Source of the DNA: Actinomadura formosensis NBRC 14204
GTDB taxonomy: Bacteria; Actinomycetota; Actinomycetes; Streptosporangiales; Streptosporangiaceae
Length of the DNA stretch: 50,096 nt
Reading direction: 5' to 3'
Assembly (NCBI RefSeq): GCF_001552155.1
Contig: NZ_BCQQ01000042.1
Coordinates: 1 to 50,096, forward strand
Part shown: piece by piece, positions 41,923-50,096 of the stretch
How the letters are laid out: each line of letters starts with the position of its first letter
How positions within the stretch are numbered: position 1 is the first letter of the stretch
Notes under the pieces: generated by a model
The model's input: the letters and a program-made list of their open reading frames with translations, nothing else
Told to the model about the DNA's origin: nothing
Database searches by the model: none
Translations under genes and position numbers: made by a program

Positions 41923-42659
41923 GAAGCCTCCGGCTTCAGCACGTACCCGACGCCGCGGACGGTGTGGATCATCGGAGCCCGGCCCGCGTCGATCTTCTTG
42001 CGCAGGTAGCTGATGTACAGCTCGACGACATGGGCCTGGCCGCCGAAGTCGTAGTCCCAGACGCGGTCGAGGATCTGCGCCTTGCTGAGCACCCGGCGCG
42101 GGTTGCGCATCAGGAACCGCAGCAGCTCGAACTCGGTCGGGGTCAGCTCGATGATCTGCCCGTCCCTGGTCACCTCGCGCGCGTCCTCGTCCATGGACAG
42201 CCCGCCGACGGTGAGCAGCCGCGCGGTGCCGGCCTGCCGGGTCATGCCCGCCCGGCGCAGCAGCCCGCGCAGCCGGGCCAGCACCTCCTCCAGGCTGAAC
42301 GGCTTGGTCACGTAGTCGTCGCCGCCCGCGGTGATCCCGGCGATCCGGTCCTCGACGGCGTCGCGCGCGGTCAGGAACAGCACGCACACCTCCGGGGTGT
42401 CGGCGCGGAGGCGGCGCAGCACCTGCAGGCCGTCGATGTCGGGGAGCATCACGTCCAGCACGACCGCGTCGGGACGGAAGTCGCGGGCGGCGGCGAGCGC
42501 CCCGGAGCCGTCGCCCGCGGTGCGGACCGCCCAGCCCTCGGAGGCCAGCACGCGGGACAGCACCTCGGCCAGATCCGGCTCGTCGTCGACGACCAGGACC
42601 CGGACCGGTGTGCCGTCGGCCCTTCGCAGGCTCGCGGAGGCGGGTTCGTCATTCGTCAT
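41919..42659 (-). CDS. OmpR-family response regulator
   Basis: A 246-aa regulator: receiver with VVDDEPDLAEVL, phospho-acceptor AVVLDVMLPDIDGLQ, FLTARDAVED and YVTKPFSLEEV; winged helix with LTPTEFELLRFLMRNPRRVL, SKAQILDRVWDYDFG, VVELYISYLRKKI and VRGVGYVLK. It diverges from the ferric-reductase-like operon, and three 11-bp repeats in the shared promoter are a likely binding site, so it probably controls both. Confidence 0.95.
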   Translation of the reverse strand: MTNDEPASASLRRADGTPVRVLVVDDEPDLAEVLSRVLASEGWAVRTAGDGSGALAAARDFRPDAVVLDVMLPDIDGLQVLRRLRADTPEVCVLFLTARDAVEDRIAGITAGGDDYVTKPFSLEEVLARLRGLLRRAGMTRQAGTARLLTVGGLSMDEDAREVTRDGQIIELTPTEFELLRFLMRNPRRVLSKAQILDRVWDYDFGGQAHVVELYISYLRKKIDAGRAPMIHTVRGVGYVLKPEAS

Positions 42660-42686
42660 GGCACGGCCAGCCTCCCTCCCCGACCT

Positions 42687-42719
42687 CTGAGTTTCCTCTG
42701 AAAAGCCGCTGAAAAGCCC
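42687..42719. promoter_or_regulatory. three 11-bp CTGA repeats, likely OmpR-type operator
   Basis: CTGAGTTTCCT, CTGAAAAGCCG and CTGAAAAGCCC follow each other without gaps. An 11-bp period is typical for OmpR-family regulators, and the site is 28 bp from the regulator start and about 56 bp from the reductase start. Confidence 0.6.
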
Positions 42720-42774
42720 GTCTTTCCCACGGTGTCAGAGAGAACACAGAAACTCCGTTGGCAGGGTGACCGGC

Positions 42775-44133
42775 ATGACCACGACCAGGTACGACATCCC
42801 GAGGCCCGCCGCGCCGGCACCGCGCCCGGCCTGGCGCGTCCCGTCCTCATGGCCGCAGGTCCTCATCTACGCCGGCGCGGTGCTCGTGCTGGGGCTGTGG
42901 TGGCGGAGCACCGGCTCGGTCACCGGGCTGGACGGCTGGCTGACCGAGGCGGGGCGCGTCACCGGCCTCCTCGCGGGCTACGGATGCGCCGTCCTGCTGG
43001 CCCTGATGGCCCGCATCCCGGCGCTGGAACGCGGTGTCGGCACCGACCGGCTGGCCCGCTGGCACGCGATGGGCGGGCGGTACACCGTCTGGCTCACCAC
43101 GGCGCACGTCCTGCTGATCATCTGGGGGTACGCGGTGACGTCCGGCACGGACGTCGTCCACCAGACGGCGACCGTCGTCCTGGACTACCCCGAGATGCTC
43201 AAGGGGACGGCCGGGTTCGTCCTGCTGCTGGGCGTCGGGATCATCTCGGCCCGCGCGGCGCGGCGCAGGCTGCGCTACGAGACGTGGCACTACCTGCACT
43301 TCGCGACCTACCTGGCGATTTTCTTCGCGTTCTCGCACCAGCTCGCCAACGGGGCCCAGTTCGTCGGGAACGCCTGGGCGCGGGCGGCCTGGTACGCGCT
43401 GTACATCGGGGTCGCCGTCACCCTCGCCTGGTTCCGGTTCCTGATGCCGGTCGTCGGCGGGATCCGGCACGGGCTGCGGGTCGCCGCCGTCCACACCGAG
43501 GCGCCCGGGGTCGTCTCCGTCTACATGACCGGACGGGACCTGGGCAGGCTGGGCGCCGAGCCGGGGCAGTTCTTCCGCTGGCGCTTCCTCGCGCCCGGCC
43601 TCTGGTGGACGGCCAACCCGTACTCGCTGTCCGAACCGCCCCGCGGGCACCGGCTCCGGATCACCGTCAAGGAGGCCGGGGACCACAGCCGCGCCCTGGC
43701 CCGGCTCCGGCCCGGGACGCGGGTGTGGGCGGAGGGCCCCTACGGCGGCTTCACCGGGGCGCGGCCCCGCCACGACCGGGCACTGCTGCTCGCCGGCGGC
43801 GTCGGCGTCACCCCGCTGCGGACGCTGTTCGAGACGCTGCCCGGCGACGTCACCCTGGTCTACCTCGCCCGCCGCCCGCAGGACCTGGCGCTGCGCCGCG
43901 AACTGGACGCCGTCGCCGCCGCCCGGGGCGCCCGCGTGCACTACTTCGTGGACGAGCCGTCCCGCTACTCGCTGCCGCTGACCGGGGAGGCACTGCGGTC
44001 CGTCGTCCCCGACGTGCGGCACCGGGACGTCTACCTGTGCGGGCCGCCCGGCATGGCCGCCGCCGCACTGCGCGCCCTCCGGCAGGCGGGCGTGCGGCGC
44101 CGCCACATCCGCACCGAGTCGTTCGAGTTCTGA
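42775..44133 (+). CDS. ferric-reductase-like transmembrane flavoprotein (FAD/NAD)
   Basis: A 452-aa protein. Six membrane helices (residues ~28-225) carry His residues for heme (ARWHAMGGRYTVWLTTAHVL and ETWHYLHFATYLA, FSHQL). The C-terminal half is a ferredoxin-NADP reductase-type module: NPYSLSEPP (FAD), EAGDHSRALARL, EGPYGGFTG, LLAGGVGVTPLRTLFE (NAD) and VYLCGPPGMA. It would move electrons from NAD(P)H across the membrane. ATG 42775 has an AGGGTG site; GTG 42766 is an alternative. First gene of a three-gene flavin electron-transfer operon. Confidence 0.92.
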   Translation: MTTTRYDIPRPAAPAPRPAWRVPSSWPQVLIYAGAVLVLGLWWRSTGSVTGLDGWLTEAGRVTGLLAGYGCAVLLALMARIPALERGVGTDRLARWHAMGGRYTVWLTTAHVLLIIWGYAVTSGTDVVHQTATVVLDYPEMLKGTAGFVLLLGVGIISARAARRRLRYETWHYLHFATYLAIFFAFSHQLANGAQFVGNAWARAAWYALYIGVAVTLAWFRFLMPVVGGIRHGLRVAAVHTEAPGVVSVYMTGRDLGRLGAEPGQFFRWRFLAPGLWWTANPYSLSEPPRGHRLRITVKEAGDHSRALARLRPGTRVWAEGPYGGFTGARPRHDRALLLAGGVGVTPLRTLFETLPGDVTLVYLARRPQDLALRRELDAVAAARGARVHYFVDEPSRYSLPLTGEALRSVVPDVRHRDVYLCGPPGMAAAALRALRQAGVRRRHIRTESFEF

Positions 44134-44142
44134 GAGGCGGGC

Positions 44143-44571
44143 ATGCGCCGAATCGTGATCACCACCGGTACGACGGTCGCGGGAGTGGTCCTGCTGCTGT
44201 CGCTGAAACCCCACCACCAGGCGGTCTCCGCAGCGCCGCCGACCGGCCCGGAGCCGTCCGCCCCGGGCGGGAGCGCGGCCTCCGCCGGTCCGGCGAGCGG
44301 AACCTACCGGGGACGGACCGTCCACACCCGATACGGGCCGGTCCAAGTCGAGATCACCATGGCGAAGGGCCGGCTCACCGCCGTCCGGGCGCTGCGCACC
44401 CCCTCCGAGAACGGCCGTGACCGGGAGATCGCCGCCTTCGCGATCCCCCGCCTCAACCGGAAGGCCGTCGCCGCGGGCGGCGCCCGCATCGACACCGTCT
44501 CCGGCGCGACCTACACCAGCGAGGGGTACATCACGTCCTTGCAGAGCGCCTTGGACCGCGCCCATGCCTGA
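44143..44571 (+). CDS. FMN-binding protein (covalently flavinylated)
   Basis: A 142-aa protein with an N-terminal membrane anchor/signal (VITTGTTVAGVVLLLSLKP) and an FMN_bind domain. The flavinylation motif is SGATYTS (IDTVSGATYTSEGY near residue 125), in which the last Thr of SGATYT accepts FMN from ApbE. It sits 9 bp after the reductase and overlaps the apbE gene by 8 nt. It would relay electrons outside the membrane. Confidence 0.93.
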   Translation: MRRIVITTGTTVAGVVLLLSLKPHHQAVSAAPPTGPEPSAPGGSAASAGPASGTYRGRTVHTRYGPVQVEITMAKGRLTAVRALRTPSENGRDREIAAFAIPRLNRKAVAAGGARIDTVSGATYTSEGYITSLQSALDRAHA

Positions 44572-45370
44572 GACGATCCGCCACGTCGAGCACGTGATGG
44601 GAACGGTGTTCACGTTCGACGTCCGCACGGCGTCCTCGCCCGCCATCACCGACGCGCTGGCGGAGGCCGTCGCCTGGCTGCACCACGTCGACCGCGTGTT
44701 CTCCCCGTACCGTCCGGACAGCCAGATCACGCGGCTCGCCGAGGGCCGCGTCACGATCGGCCAATGCGATGCCGAGGTCGCCGGCGTCCTCCGCCGCTGC
44801 CGGGAGCTGGAGCGCCGCACCGGAGGGGCGTTCACCTGCGAGCCGGGCGGGCGGCTCGACCCCGGCGGGCTCGTCAAGGGATGGGCGATCGAGCGGGCGT
44901 CGGCGATCCTGCACGAGGCCGGCGCCCACGACCACTGCGTGAACGGCGGCGGCGACGTCCAGGCGCGCGGGGCCGCCCGGTCCGGGCGGCCCTGGCGGAT
45001 CGGGCTCACCGACCCGCACCACCGCGACCGGATCATCGCCGCCGTGGCCGGACACGACCTCGCCGTCGCCACCTCGGGCACCGCCGAACGCGGCGCGCAC
45101 ATCGTCGACCCGCGCACCGGACGTCCCGCGACCGGCCTGGCCTCCCTCACCCTGGTCGGACGGCATCTGACCGACGTGGACGCGCTCGCCACCGCCGCCT
45201 TCGTGATGGGCGACGCCGCACGCGCCTGGGCGGGCGCACATCCCGGCGTCGAGGCGCTGGCCGTGACGTCCGGCGGCTCGGTGTGGTGGACGCCGGGCTT
45301 CGAGGACGTCGCCCTGTTCCTGCCGCGCGAGGGCGCCGGCGCGCTGGAAGCGCGGGACGGACGCGGTTGA
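44564..45370 (+). CDS. apbE: FAD:protein FMN transferase ApbE
   Basis: A 268-aa flavin transferase that attaches FMN to the adjacent FMN-binding protein. Motifs: EHVMGTVFTFDVR, RVFSPYRPDSQITRL, GGRLDPGGLVKGWAIERA (the K-G site), VNGGGDVQARG, VATSGTAERG and LTDVDALATAAFVMG with metal-binding Asp/Thr. No signal peptide is evident at the N-terminus (MPETIRHVEHV), so its location is unclear; homologues in the family are either exported or cytosolic. Confidence 0.94.
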   Translation: MPETIRHVEHVMGTVFTFDVRTASSPAITDALAEAVAWLHHVDRVFSPYRPDSQITRLAEGRVTIGQCDAEVAGVLRRCRELERRTGGAFTCEPGGRLDPGGLVKGWAIERASAILHEAGAHDHCVNGGGDVQARGAARSGRPWRIGLTDPHHRDRIIAAVAGHDLAVATSGTAERGAHIVDPRTGRPATGLASLTLVGRHLTDVDALATAAFVMGDAARAWAGAHPGVEALAVTSGGSVWWTPGFEDVALFLPREGAGALEARDGRG

Positions 45371-45374
45371 CGCG

Positions 45375-45388
45375 GGGACGAAGGTCCC
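45375..45388. promoter_or_regulatory. DosR-box-like palindrome upstream of USP
   Basis: GGGACGAAGGTCCC, 70-83 bp upstream of the second USP start and just after the apbE stop. Confidence 0.65.
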
Positions 45389-45457
45389 TACGTGCCCGCC
45401 GGGCGGGCGGCCGACGCTGAGATCGGTTCAGTGTGCCCCCGCCTGGAGGAGGAGACC

Positions 45458-46306
45458 ATGTCCACACGAAGAGCGGCCGTCCTTGTCGGAACCGACGGTT
45501 CCCCGTCCGCGGACCGCGCCATCGGCTGGGCGGCCGACGAGGCCGCGCGGAGCGGCCGGGAGCTGCGCATCCTGCACGTCCTCGAAACCCCCACCAAAAC
45601 GGCCCCCGGGAAGACGGCCGGCGACACCGACGCCCTGGTGGACTCCTGGACGCCCGTCCTGCGCGGCGCGCAGGACCTGGCCCTGCGCCGTCAGCCGGAT
45701 CTCAAGGTCGAGACCATGCTCGTCCACGACCGCGACATCGCGGCGGGGCTGCGCCAGTACGCGGGCGAGGCCACCGAGGTCGTGATCGGCCACCGCGGAC
45801 GCGGCGGCTTCGCCGAACTGCTGCTCGGCTCCACGGCGCTGCACCTGGCCGGCCACTTCCCGGGCCCGGTCGTCGTCGTCCGCGGCCGGGACGACGGGAC
45901 GGCCGGCGAGATCGTGGCCGGGGTGGACCTGGTCGAGGATCCGGCACCGGCGCTCGACCACGCCTTCGCCGCCGCCTCCGCCCGGGGCGCGCGGGTCCGG
46001 GCCCTGCACGCCTGGCGGCCGGCGCCGCTCGCCTACGAGGCGGGCGTGGACCTGGAGCGGACCAGCGACGTCTACCGCGGCCAGCTGGCCTCGATCCTGG
46101 TGTCGTGGCGGGAGCGGTACCCCGGCGTCGAGGTCATCGAGGACGTCGTCATCGGCCATCCCGTCGAGGCGCTCGTGCTGGCGTCCGCGAAGGCGGACCT
46201 GGTCGTCGTGGGCTCCCGCGGCCGGACGCTGCCGCTCGGCTCGGTGAGCCACGGCGCGATCCACCACGCCCGCTGCCCGGTCGCCGTCGTCCGCTCCTAC
46301 GACTGA
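45458..46306 (+). CDS. universal stress protein, tandem USP domains
   Basis: A 282-aa two-domain USP of the same length as the one at 22596-23444. Domain 1 VLVGTDGSPSADRAIGWAAD with ATP loop GHRGRGGFAELLLGST; domain 2 IVAGVDLVEDPAPALDHAF with GSRGRTLPLGSVSHGAIHHA, an intact loop. A GGAGGAG RBS precedes ATG 45458. The start of the open frame at 45392 is rejected because it has no RBS and runs through the promoter. Confidence 0.95.
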   Translation: MSTRRAAVLVGTDGSPSADRAIGWAADEAARSGRELRILHVLETPTKTAPGKTAGDTDALVDSWTPVLRGAQDLALRRQPDLKVETMLVHDRDIAAGLRQYAGEATEVVIGHRGRGGFAELLLGSTALHLAGHFPGPVVVVRGRDDGTAGEIVAGVDLVEDPAPALDHAFAAASARGARVRALHAWRPAPLAYEAGVDLERTSDVYRGQLASILVSWRERYPGVEVIEDVVIGHPVEALVLASAKADLVVVGSRGRTLPLGSVSHGAIHHARCPVAVVRSYD

Positions 46307-46348
46307 CCCCGGTTCCGTCCCGGCCGGGAACCGGCAGGCCACGGGAGA

Positions 46349-46360
46349 GGACCTTGGTCC
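46349..46360. promoter_or_regulatory. DosR-box-like palindrome upstream of permease-arcA
   Basis: GGACCTTGGTCC, identical in its core to the box at 38999 but with one outer base pair fewer, about 93-104 bp upstream of the permease start. Confidence 0.5.
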
Positions 46361-46416
46361 GGTCCACTCAGGACCAGCGCCCGGCGACCGGACCGGGGGC
46401 TCGATGATCCGCTGGA

Positions 46417-46438
46417 TATGCGGCGATCACGCCGCATA
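46417..46438 (+). promoter_or_regulatory. 9-bp hairpin just upstream of permease RBS
   Basis: TATGCGGCG-ATCA-CGCCGCATA: a perfect stem with a 4-nt loop, ending 3 bp before the AAGGAGG ribosome site and 14 bp before the ATG. It could be an operator, a 5' UTR stability element or a translational control hairpin. Confidence 0.6.
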
Positions 46439-46452
46439 CCGAAGGAGGCGCT

Positions 46453-47826
46453 ATGACCGCGCAACCGACCCGCCGGAGACTGGGGCTGTGGATGGCCACC
46501 GCTCTCGTGGTGGGAAACATGATCGGATCGGGCGTGTTCCTGCTGCCCAGCTCGCTGGCCGAGTATGGGCCGATCAGCCTGGTCGCCTGGGTGTTCACCG
46601 CGGCGGGGGCGATCCTCCTGGCGCTGGTGTTCGCCCGCCTCTCGCGGGCCTACCCGAAGACGGGCGGCCCCTACGCCTACGCGCGCCGCGCGTTCGGCGA
46701 CTTCGTCGGGTTCCAGACGGCCTGGGGCTACTGGATCGCGGTATGGGCCGGGAACGCGGCGATCGCGGTCGCGTTCGTCGGCTACCTCGCGCACTTCTGG
46801 CCCGAGCTGGGCGACGACAAGGTGCTGGCCGCCGCGGTCGGCCTGGCGGCGATCTGGCTGCTGACGGCCGTCAACAGCTACGGGATCCGGCAGGGCGGCG
46901 CCGTCCAGGTCGCCACCACGGTCATCAAGCTGGTGCCGCTGCTGCTCATCGCGGTCGGCGGGCTGTTCTTCATCAAGTCCGGCAACTTCGGCGAGTTCAA
47001 CGCCAGCGGCGGCAGCGCCTTCTCGGCCGTCACCGCCGCCGCCGCGCTGACGCTGTGGTCGTTCATCGGCCTGGAGTCGGCCACCGTCCCCGCCGAGGAC
47101 GTGGAGAACCCGCAGAAGACCATCCCCCGCGCCACCGTCGCCGGGACCGCGGTCACCGCACTGATCTACATCCTCGGCACCGTCGCCGTCCTCGGCCTGG
47201 TGCCGGCCGCCGCGCTGGCGACCTCGACCGCGCCGTTCGCGGACGCCGCCGACGCGGCGTTCGGCGGCTGGGCCGCCGACCTGGTCGCGGTCGGCGCCGC
47301 GATCAGCGCGTTCGGCGCCCTCAACGGCTGGATCCTGCTGCAGGGCCAGATCCCGTTCGCGGCGGCGCGGGACGGGCTGTTCCCCCGCGTGTTCGCCCGC
47401 ACCGGACGCGGCGGCACCCCGGTCGTCGGGCTGGTCGTCTCCAGCGTCCTCGTCACCGGGCTGATGCTGATGAACTACAACGCCAGCCTGGTCGACCAGT
47501 TCACCTTCATCATCCTGCTGGCCACCCTCACCACCGTCATCCCGTACGCCTACGCGTCCATCGCCGAACTGGTGCTGCTGGCCACCGACCGCGCCGCGTT
47601 CTCCGGCGGGCGGCTCGCCCGCGACGCCGTGATCGCGACGCTGGCGTTCGGCTACACCGTCTGGGCGATCGCCGGCGCCGGCTACGAGGTCGTCTACAAG
47701 GGCACGCTGCTGATCTTCGCCGGGATGCCCGTCTACGCCTGGCTGAAGTACCGCGACCAGCGGGCCGCCGTGCGGGCCGTCCAGCCGGAACCGCCCGCGA
47801 TGCCGCCCGCGGACCAGGCCGCCTGA
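46453..47826 (+). CDS. APC-family amino-acid permease/antiporter (AdiC/ArcD-like)
   Basis: A 457-aa membrane protein with about 12 helices. The N-terminus [20 protein letters not shown] is the conserved APC substrate-binding helix, and the [20 protein letters not shown] segment is typical of basic-amino-acid/polyamine antiporters. Placed directly before arginine deiminase, it probably exchanges arginine for ornithine or citrulline. AAGGAGG precedes the ATG. Confidence 0.92.
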   Translation: MTAQPTRRRLGLWMATALVVGNMIGSGVFLLPSSLAEYGPISLVAWVFTAAGAILLALVFARLSRAYPKTGGPYAYARRAFGDFVGFQTAWGYWIAVWAGNAAIAVAFVGYLAHFWPELGDDKVLAAAVGLAAIWLLTAVNSYGIRQGGAVQVATTVIKLVPLLLIAVGGLFFIKSGNFGEFNASGGSAFSAVTAAAALTLWSFIGLESATVPAEDVENPQKTIPRATVAGTAVTALIYILGTVAVLGLVPAAALATSTAPFADAADAAFGGWAADLVAVGAAISAFGALNGWILLQGQIPFAAARDGLFPRVFARTGRGGTPVVGLVVSSVLVTGLMLMNYNASLVDQFTFIILLATLTTVIPYAYASIAELVLLATDRAAFSGGRLARDAVIATLAFGYTVWAIAGAGYEVVYKGTLLIFAGMPVYAWLKYRDQRAAVRAVQPEPPAMPPADQAA

Positions 47827-47854
47827 AGCGGCCGAGCGAAGGAAGGAATGCTCC

Positions 47855-49069
47855 GTGTTCACCGTCTCCTCCGAAGTCGGGCGGCTGCGGCAGGTCCTGC
47901 TGCACCGCCCCGACCTCGAACTGCTCCGCCTCACCCCGGCCAACAAGGACGACCTGCTCTTCGACGAGGTGCTGTGGGCCAGACGCGCCCGCCAGGAGCA
48001 CGACGTGTTCGCCGACACGCTCCGCGAGCGCGGCGTCAACGTCCACTACCTGGCGGACCTGCTCACCGAGACCCTCAAGCTCGACAAGGCCCGCGACGAG
48101 ATCCTCGACCGCACCGCGTCCGAGATCACGCTCGGCCCGACGCTGGCCGGCCCGGTCCGCGACGCGCTGACCGACATGGACCCGGCGACCCTCGCCCGGC
48201 ACCTGATCGGCGGGCTCACCAAGGCCGAGCTCGGCCTGGCCGCCCACAGCCTGCTGCTGTCGTCCCTGGACGACGGCGACTTCGTGCTGGCGCCGCTGCC
48301 CAACCACCTGTTCACCCGCGACCCGTCCGCCTGGATCTACGACGGGGTCACCCTGCACCCGATGGCCAAGGCCGCGCGGCGCCGCGAGACCGTGCACCTC
48401 AGCGCGATCTACCGGCACCACCCGCTGTTCGCCGAGCAGTACGTGCCCGTCTGGTATCCGGGCGCGGACTTCACCCTTCCCTCGCTCGAAGGCGGCGACA
48501 TCCACGTCCTCGGGCGCGGCGTCGTGCTGATCGGGATGAGCGAGCGCACCACCCCGCAGGCCATCGAGCTGCTCGCCCAGCGGCTGTTCACCGCCGGCAC
48601 GGCGCAGCGGGTCGTCGCCGCACAGTTGCCGAGGCGGCGCGCGTTCATGCACCTGGACACGGTCATGACGATGGTCGGCCACGACACCTTCACCGTCTAT
48701 CCGGAGCTGCCGCCGCTGCGGTCCTACACCCTCACGCCCGGCCACGACCACGGCCGTGAGGTGCTGGTGCACGAGAACGAGGCGCTGTTCCCGGCGATCG
48801 CGCGTGCGCTGGGCCTGCCCCGCGTCCACGTACTGACCGCACAGCAGGACGTCAGGGCCGCCGAACGCGAGCAATGGGACGACGGCAACAACGTCCTGAC
48901 CATCGAACCCGGTGTCGTCGTCGCCTACGAGCGCAACGTCACCACGAACACGATGCTCCGTCACAACGGCATCGAGGTCATCACCATCCCCGGCGGTGAA
49001 CTCGGCCGCGGCCGGGGCGGGCCCCGCTGCATGAGCTGCCCTCTCCAGCGCGACGAGGTGCCCGCCTAG
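47855..49069 (+). CDS. arcA: arginine deiminase
   Basis: A 404-aa enzyme hydrolysing arginine to citrulline and ammonia. Catalytic features: [22 protein letters not shown] (Glu/Asp site), [13 protein letters not shown] (His), [20 protein letters not shown] and the terminal [14 protein letters not shown] with the nucleophilic Cys. GTG start 47855 follows AAGGAAGGA. ArcB and ArcC, needed for ATP from citrulline, are not in the window; they may be elsewhere or the role may be ammonia production. Linked to the permease 28 bp upstream. Confidence 0.96.
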   Translation: MFTVSSEVGRLRQVLLHRPDLELLRLTPANKDDLLFDEVLWARRARQEHDVFADTLRERGVNVHYLADLLTETLKLDKARDEILDRTASEITLGPTLAGPVRDALTDMDPATLARHLIGGLTKAELGLAAHSLLLSSLDDGDFVLAPLPNHLFTRDPSAWIYDGVTLHPMAKAARRRETVHLSAIYRHHPLFAEQYVPVWYPGADFTLPSLEGGDIHVLGRGVVLIGMSERTTPQAIELLAQRLFTAGTAQRVVAAQLPRRRAFMHLDTVMTMVGHDTFTVYPELPPLRSYTLTPGHDHGREVLVHENEALFPAIARALGLPRVHVLTAQQDVRAAEREQWDDGNNVLTIEPGVVVAYERNVTTNTMLRHNGIEVITIPGGELGRGRGGPRCMSCPLQRDEVPA

Positions 49070-49107
49070 CAGAGTGCCCGCCCAGTGAAGGGCCCGCCCA
49101 GCGGAAA
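49060..49107 (+). repeat. 16-bp imperfect tandem repeat over arcA stop
   Basis: GCCCGCC recurs at 49060, 49076 and 49092, each followed by nine partly similar bases (YAG core). The first copy contains the arcA stop codon. This looks like a short duplication in the 3' spacer. Confidence 0.6.
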
Positions 49108-49130
49108 GGCCGGAGGAAAGGAACGGCGTC

Positions 49131-49712
49131 ATGAAGGCCATGGAGACCATGTGGACCCGCGCGGACCGCTGGCGCCGCAGTTGCGGTCTGGACGACAACG
49201 ACATGCGGCGTGATGTGGACCGGCTCCAATGGAGGCTCGGCGTGCTGCTGCTCATGGTCTTCCTCTGCGCGGCCCCGCCGCTGAGCGCGCACGCCGTCCG
49301 CTCCGTTCACGAGTCCGGTGTGCGGAAGGAACGGTACGAGGCCGCGACACTGGAGCGTGTCGAGGCCACCATCGTGAAAGTGGGGGAGGCGGAGGGCCGG
49401 CGCCGGGTCACCGTCTCCTGGACCGCGAAGGACGGAACCCCGCGGACCGGTGACTACACGACCTGGCGGGGCGCCGAGGTCGGGGACCGCCTCATCGTCT
49501 GGGCGGGCGGCGGCACCGTGACGAACCGGCCGCCGCGCGGCCACACCCAGACGGTCGTCCTCGCCGCGTCGGCGGGGACGGGCGCCGCCCTCGCCGCGGG
49601 CCTGCCGCCGCTCGGCCTCTACGCGCTGCTGCGCAGGCGGTGCGACCGGCGCCGCTACCGGCTGTGGGACGCCGAGTGGGCGCGCTTCGACAGCCGTCAC
49701 ATCGGCCCGTGA
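49131..49712 (+). CDS. Rv1733c-like two-span membrane protein
   Basis: A 193-aa protein. One membrane helix near residues 34-55 (WRLGVLLLMVFLCAAPPLSA), an extracytoplasmic domain of ~85 residues (RRVTVSWTAKDGTPRTGDYT, VGDRLIVWAGGGTV) and a second helix near 142-165 (VVLAASAGTGAALAAGLPPL), ending with a basic tail. This layout and the WTAKDGTPRTG segment match the Rv1733c family, a dormancy-regulon membrane protein of M. tuberculosis with unknown function. A GGAGGAAAGGA site precedes the ATG. Confidence 0.82.
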   Translation: MKAMETMWTRADRWRRSCGLDDNDMRRDVDRLQWRLGVLLLMVFLCAAPPLSAHAVRSVHESGVRKERYEAATLERVEATIVKVGEAEGRRRVTVSWTAKDGTPRTGDYTTWRGAEVGDRLIVWAGGGTVTNRPPRGHTQTVVLAASAGTGAALAAGLPPLGLYALLRRRCDRRRYRLWDAEWARFDSRHIGP

Positions 49713-49730
49713 CCGGGCCGGGACCCGGTC
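49711..49730. terminator. hairpin between convergent genes
   Basis: GACCGGG-CCGGGA-CCCGGTC: a 7-bp stem overlapping both stop codons, a plausible two-way terminator without T-tract. Confidence 0.5.
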
Positions 49731-50096
49731 ACACCTCCCTGAGCGGAACCTGCCAGATCAGCCGTGTCCCGCCGCTCGGACGCGGCTCGACGGTGCACGT
49801 CCCGCCCAGGCCCTCCGCCCGTTCGCCCATGTTGCGCAGGCCGCTGCGGCGGCCGCCCTCGGGGATGCCGATTCCGTCGTCCTCGACCCGCAGGATCAGC
49901 TCGTCGCCGACCTCGACGCGCACGATGGTCTCGGCGGCCTGGGCGTGCCGGGCCACGTTCGACAGCGCCTCCCGGACGACGGCGAGAAGATGCTCGGCGG
50001 TGTCCATGTCGACGACCGTGTCCAGCAGCCCGTCCAGCCGCACCGAGGGCGCGAACCCGAGCTGCTCCGCCGCCGCGTCGACCAGGCCGTGCAGCC
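49729..50096 (-). CDS. DevS/DosT-like sensor histidine kinase, C-terminal part (partial)
   Basis: The 3' end of a NarL-type (HisKA_3) kinase continuing past the right edge; 121 codons are present. The visible part is the GHKL domain: GLVDAAAEQLGFAPSVRLDG, LLAVVREALSNVARHAQA (N box), LRVEDDGIGIPEGG (G1) and SGLRNMGERAEGLGG (G2), ending GTRLIWQVPLREV. This form of N box and the GLRNMGERA motif is that of DevS/DosT kinases. The sensory GAF domains would lie outside the window. It supports the idea that the DosR-like boxes are read by a nearby regulator. Confidence 0.88.
   Translation of the reverse strand, partial: LHGLVDAAAEQLGFAPSVRLDGLLDTVVDMDTAEHLLAVVREALSNVARHAQAAETIVRVEVGDELILRVEDDGIGIPEGGRRSGLRNMGERAEGLGGTCTVEPRPSGGTRLIWQVPLREV

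Overview
The window is very GC-rich with strong G/C third-position bias, GTG/TTG starts and 1-4 nt gene overlaps. Together with a mycothiol-ligase (MshC)-like protein, RsbW-type ATPases, a group 1h-type [NiFe] hydrogenase and a Rv1733c-like protein, this points to a filamentous actinomycete. I infer an Actinomadura/Streptosporangiales-like organism, but the sequence does not fix the genus. No tRNA, rRNA, CRISPR array, IS element or transposase was seen.

Region A (about 0.5-4.7 kb) is a compact RiPP locus. A divergent GntR/UTRA regulator is followed by an RsbW-like ATPase, a disrupted small conserved protein, a precursor peptide with a Thr/Asp/Glu-rich C-terminus and a leader RPWG motif, an ATP-grasp ligase and a PIMT-type O-methyltransferase. 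This is the graspetide (omega-ester peptide) plus aspartimide arrangement known from the TgmA/TgmB/TgmC families. One neighbouring frame is broken at a C6 homopolymer.

Region B (4.7-16.7 kb) is a [NiFe] hydrogenase operon of the high-affinity, atmospheric-H2-oxidising actinobacterial type (group 1h/5). Sixteen leftward ORFs (hhyS, hhyL, NifU-like, DUF5947, a 67-aa protein, DUF6084, an unknown protein, protease, a 43-aa membrane peptide, a 38-aa ORF, SIS, HypC-like, SIS, hypC, hypD, hypE) are almost all translationally coupled. hypA and hypB diverge from the same control region. hypF is not in the window.

Region C (16.8-23.5 kb) holds stress and signalling genes: an L7/L12-repeat protein, a TIGR03086-type protein, an RsbW-like ATPase, an OmpR-type regulator, a TauE/SafE exporter with CsoR/CstR-like palindromes, its sensor kinase, a DUF2202 protein and a universal stress protein.

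Region D (23.5-50.1 kb) reads as a dormancy/hypoxia island. Near-identical 14-bp palindromes of the form GGGAC-N4-GTCCC, resembling the mycobacterial DosR/DevR box, recur about 35-125 bp upstream of gene starts. The genes concerned are two USPs, a P1B ATPase fused to hemerythrin, a NodB-type protein followed by a duplicated flippase/PAP2/kinase giant protein, a WS/DGAT, a GNAT/CoA-ligase-ctpF operon, an MshC-like ligase, and a permease-arginine deiminase operon. The island ends with a Rv1733c-like protein and the 3' part of a DevS-like kinase that runs off the window. Many of these are homologues of Mycobacterium tuberculosis DosR regulon members. A two-component system with its own 11-bp direct repeats faces a ferric-reductase-like flavoprotein, an FMN-binding protein and ApbE, a likely extracytosolic electron-transfer branch. 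Together the window suggests energy maintenance without growth: H2 scavenging, arginine fermentation, storage lipid, protein acetylation, ion pumping and redox disposal.
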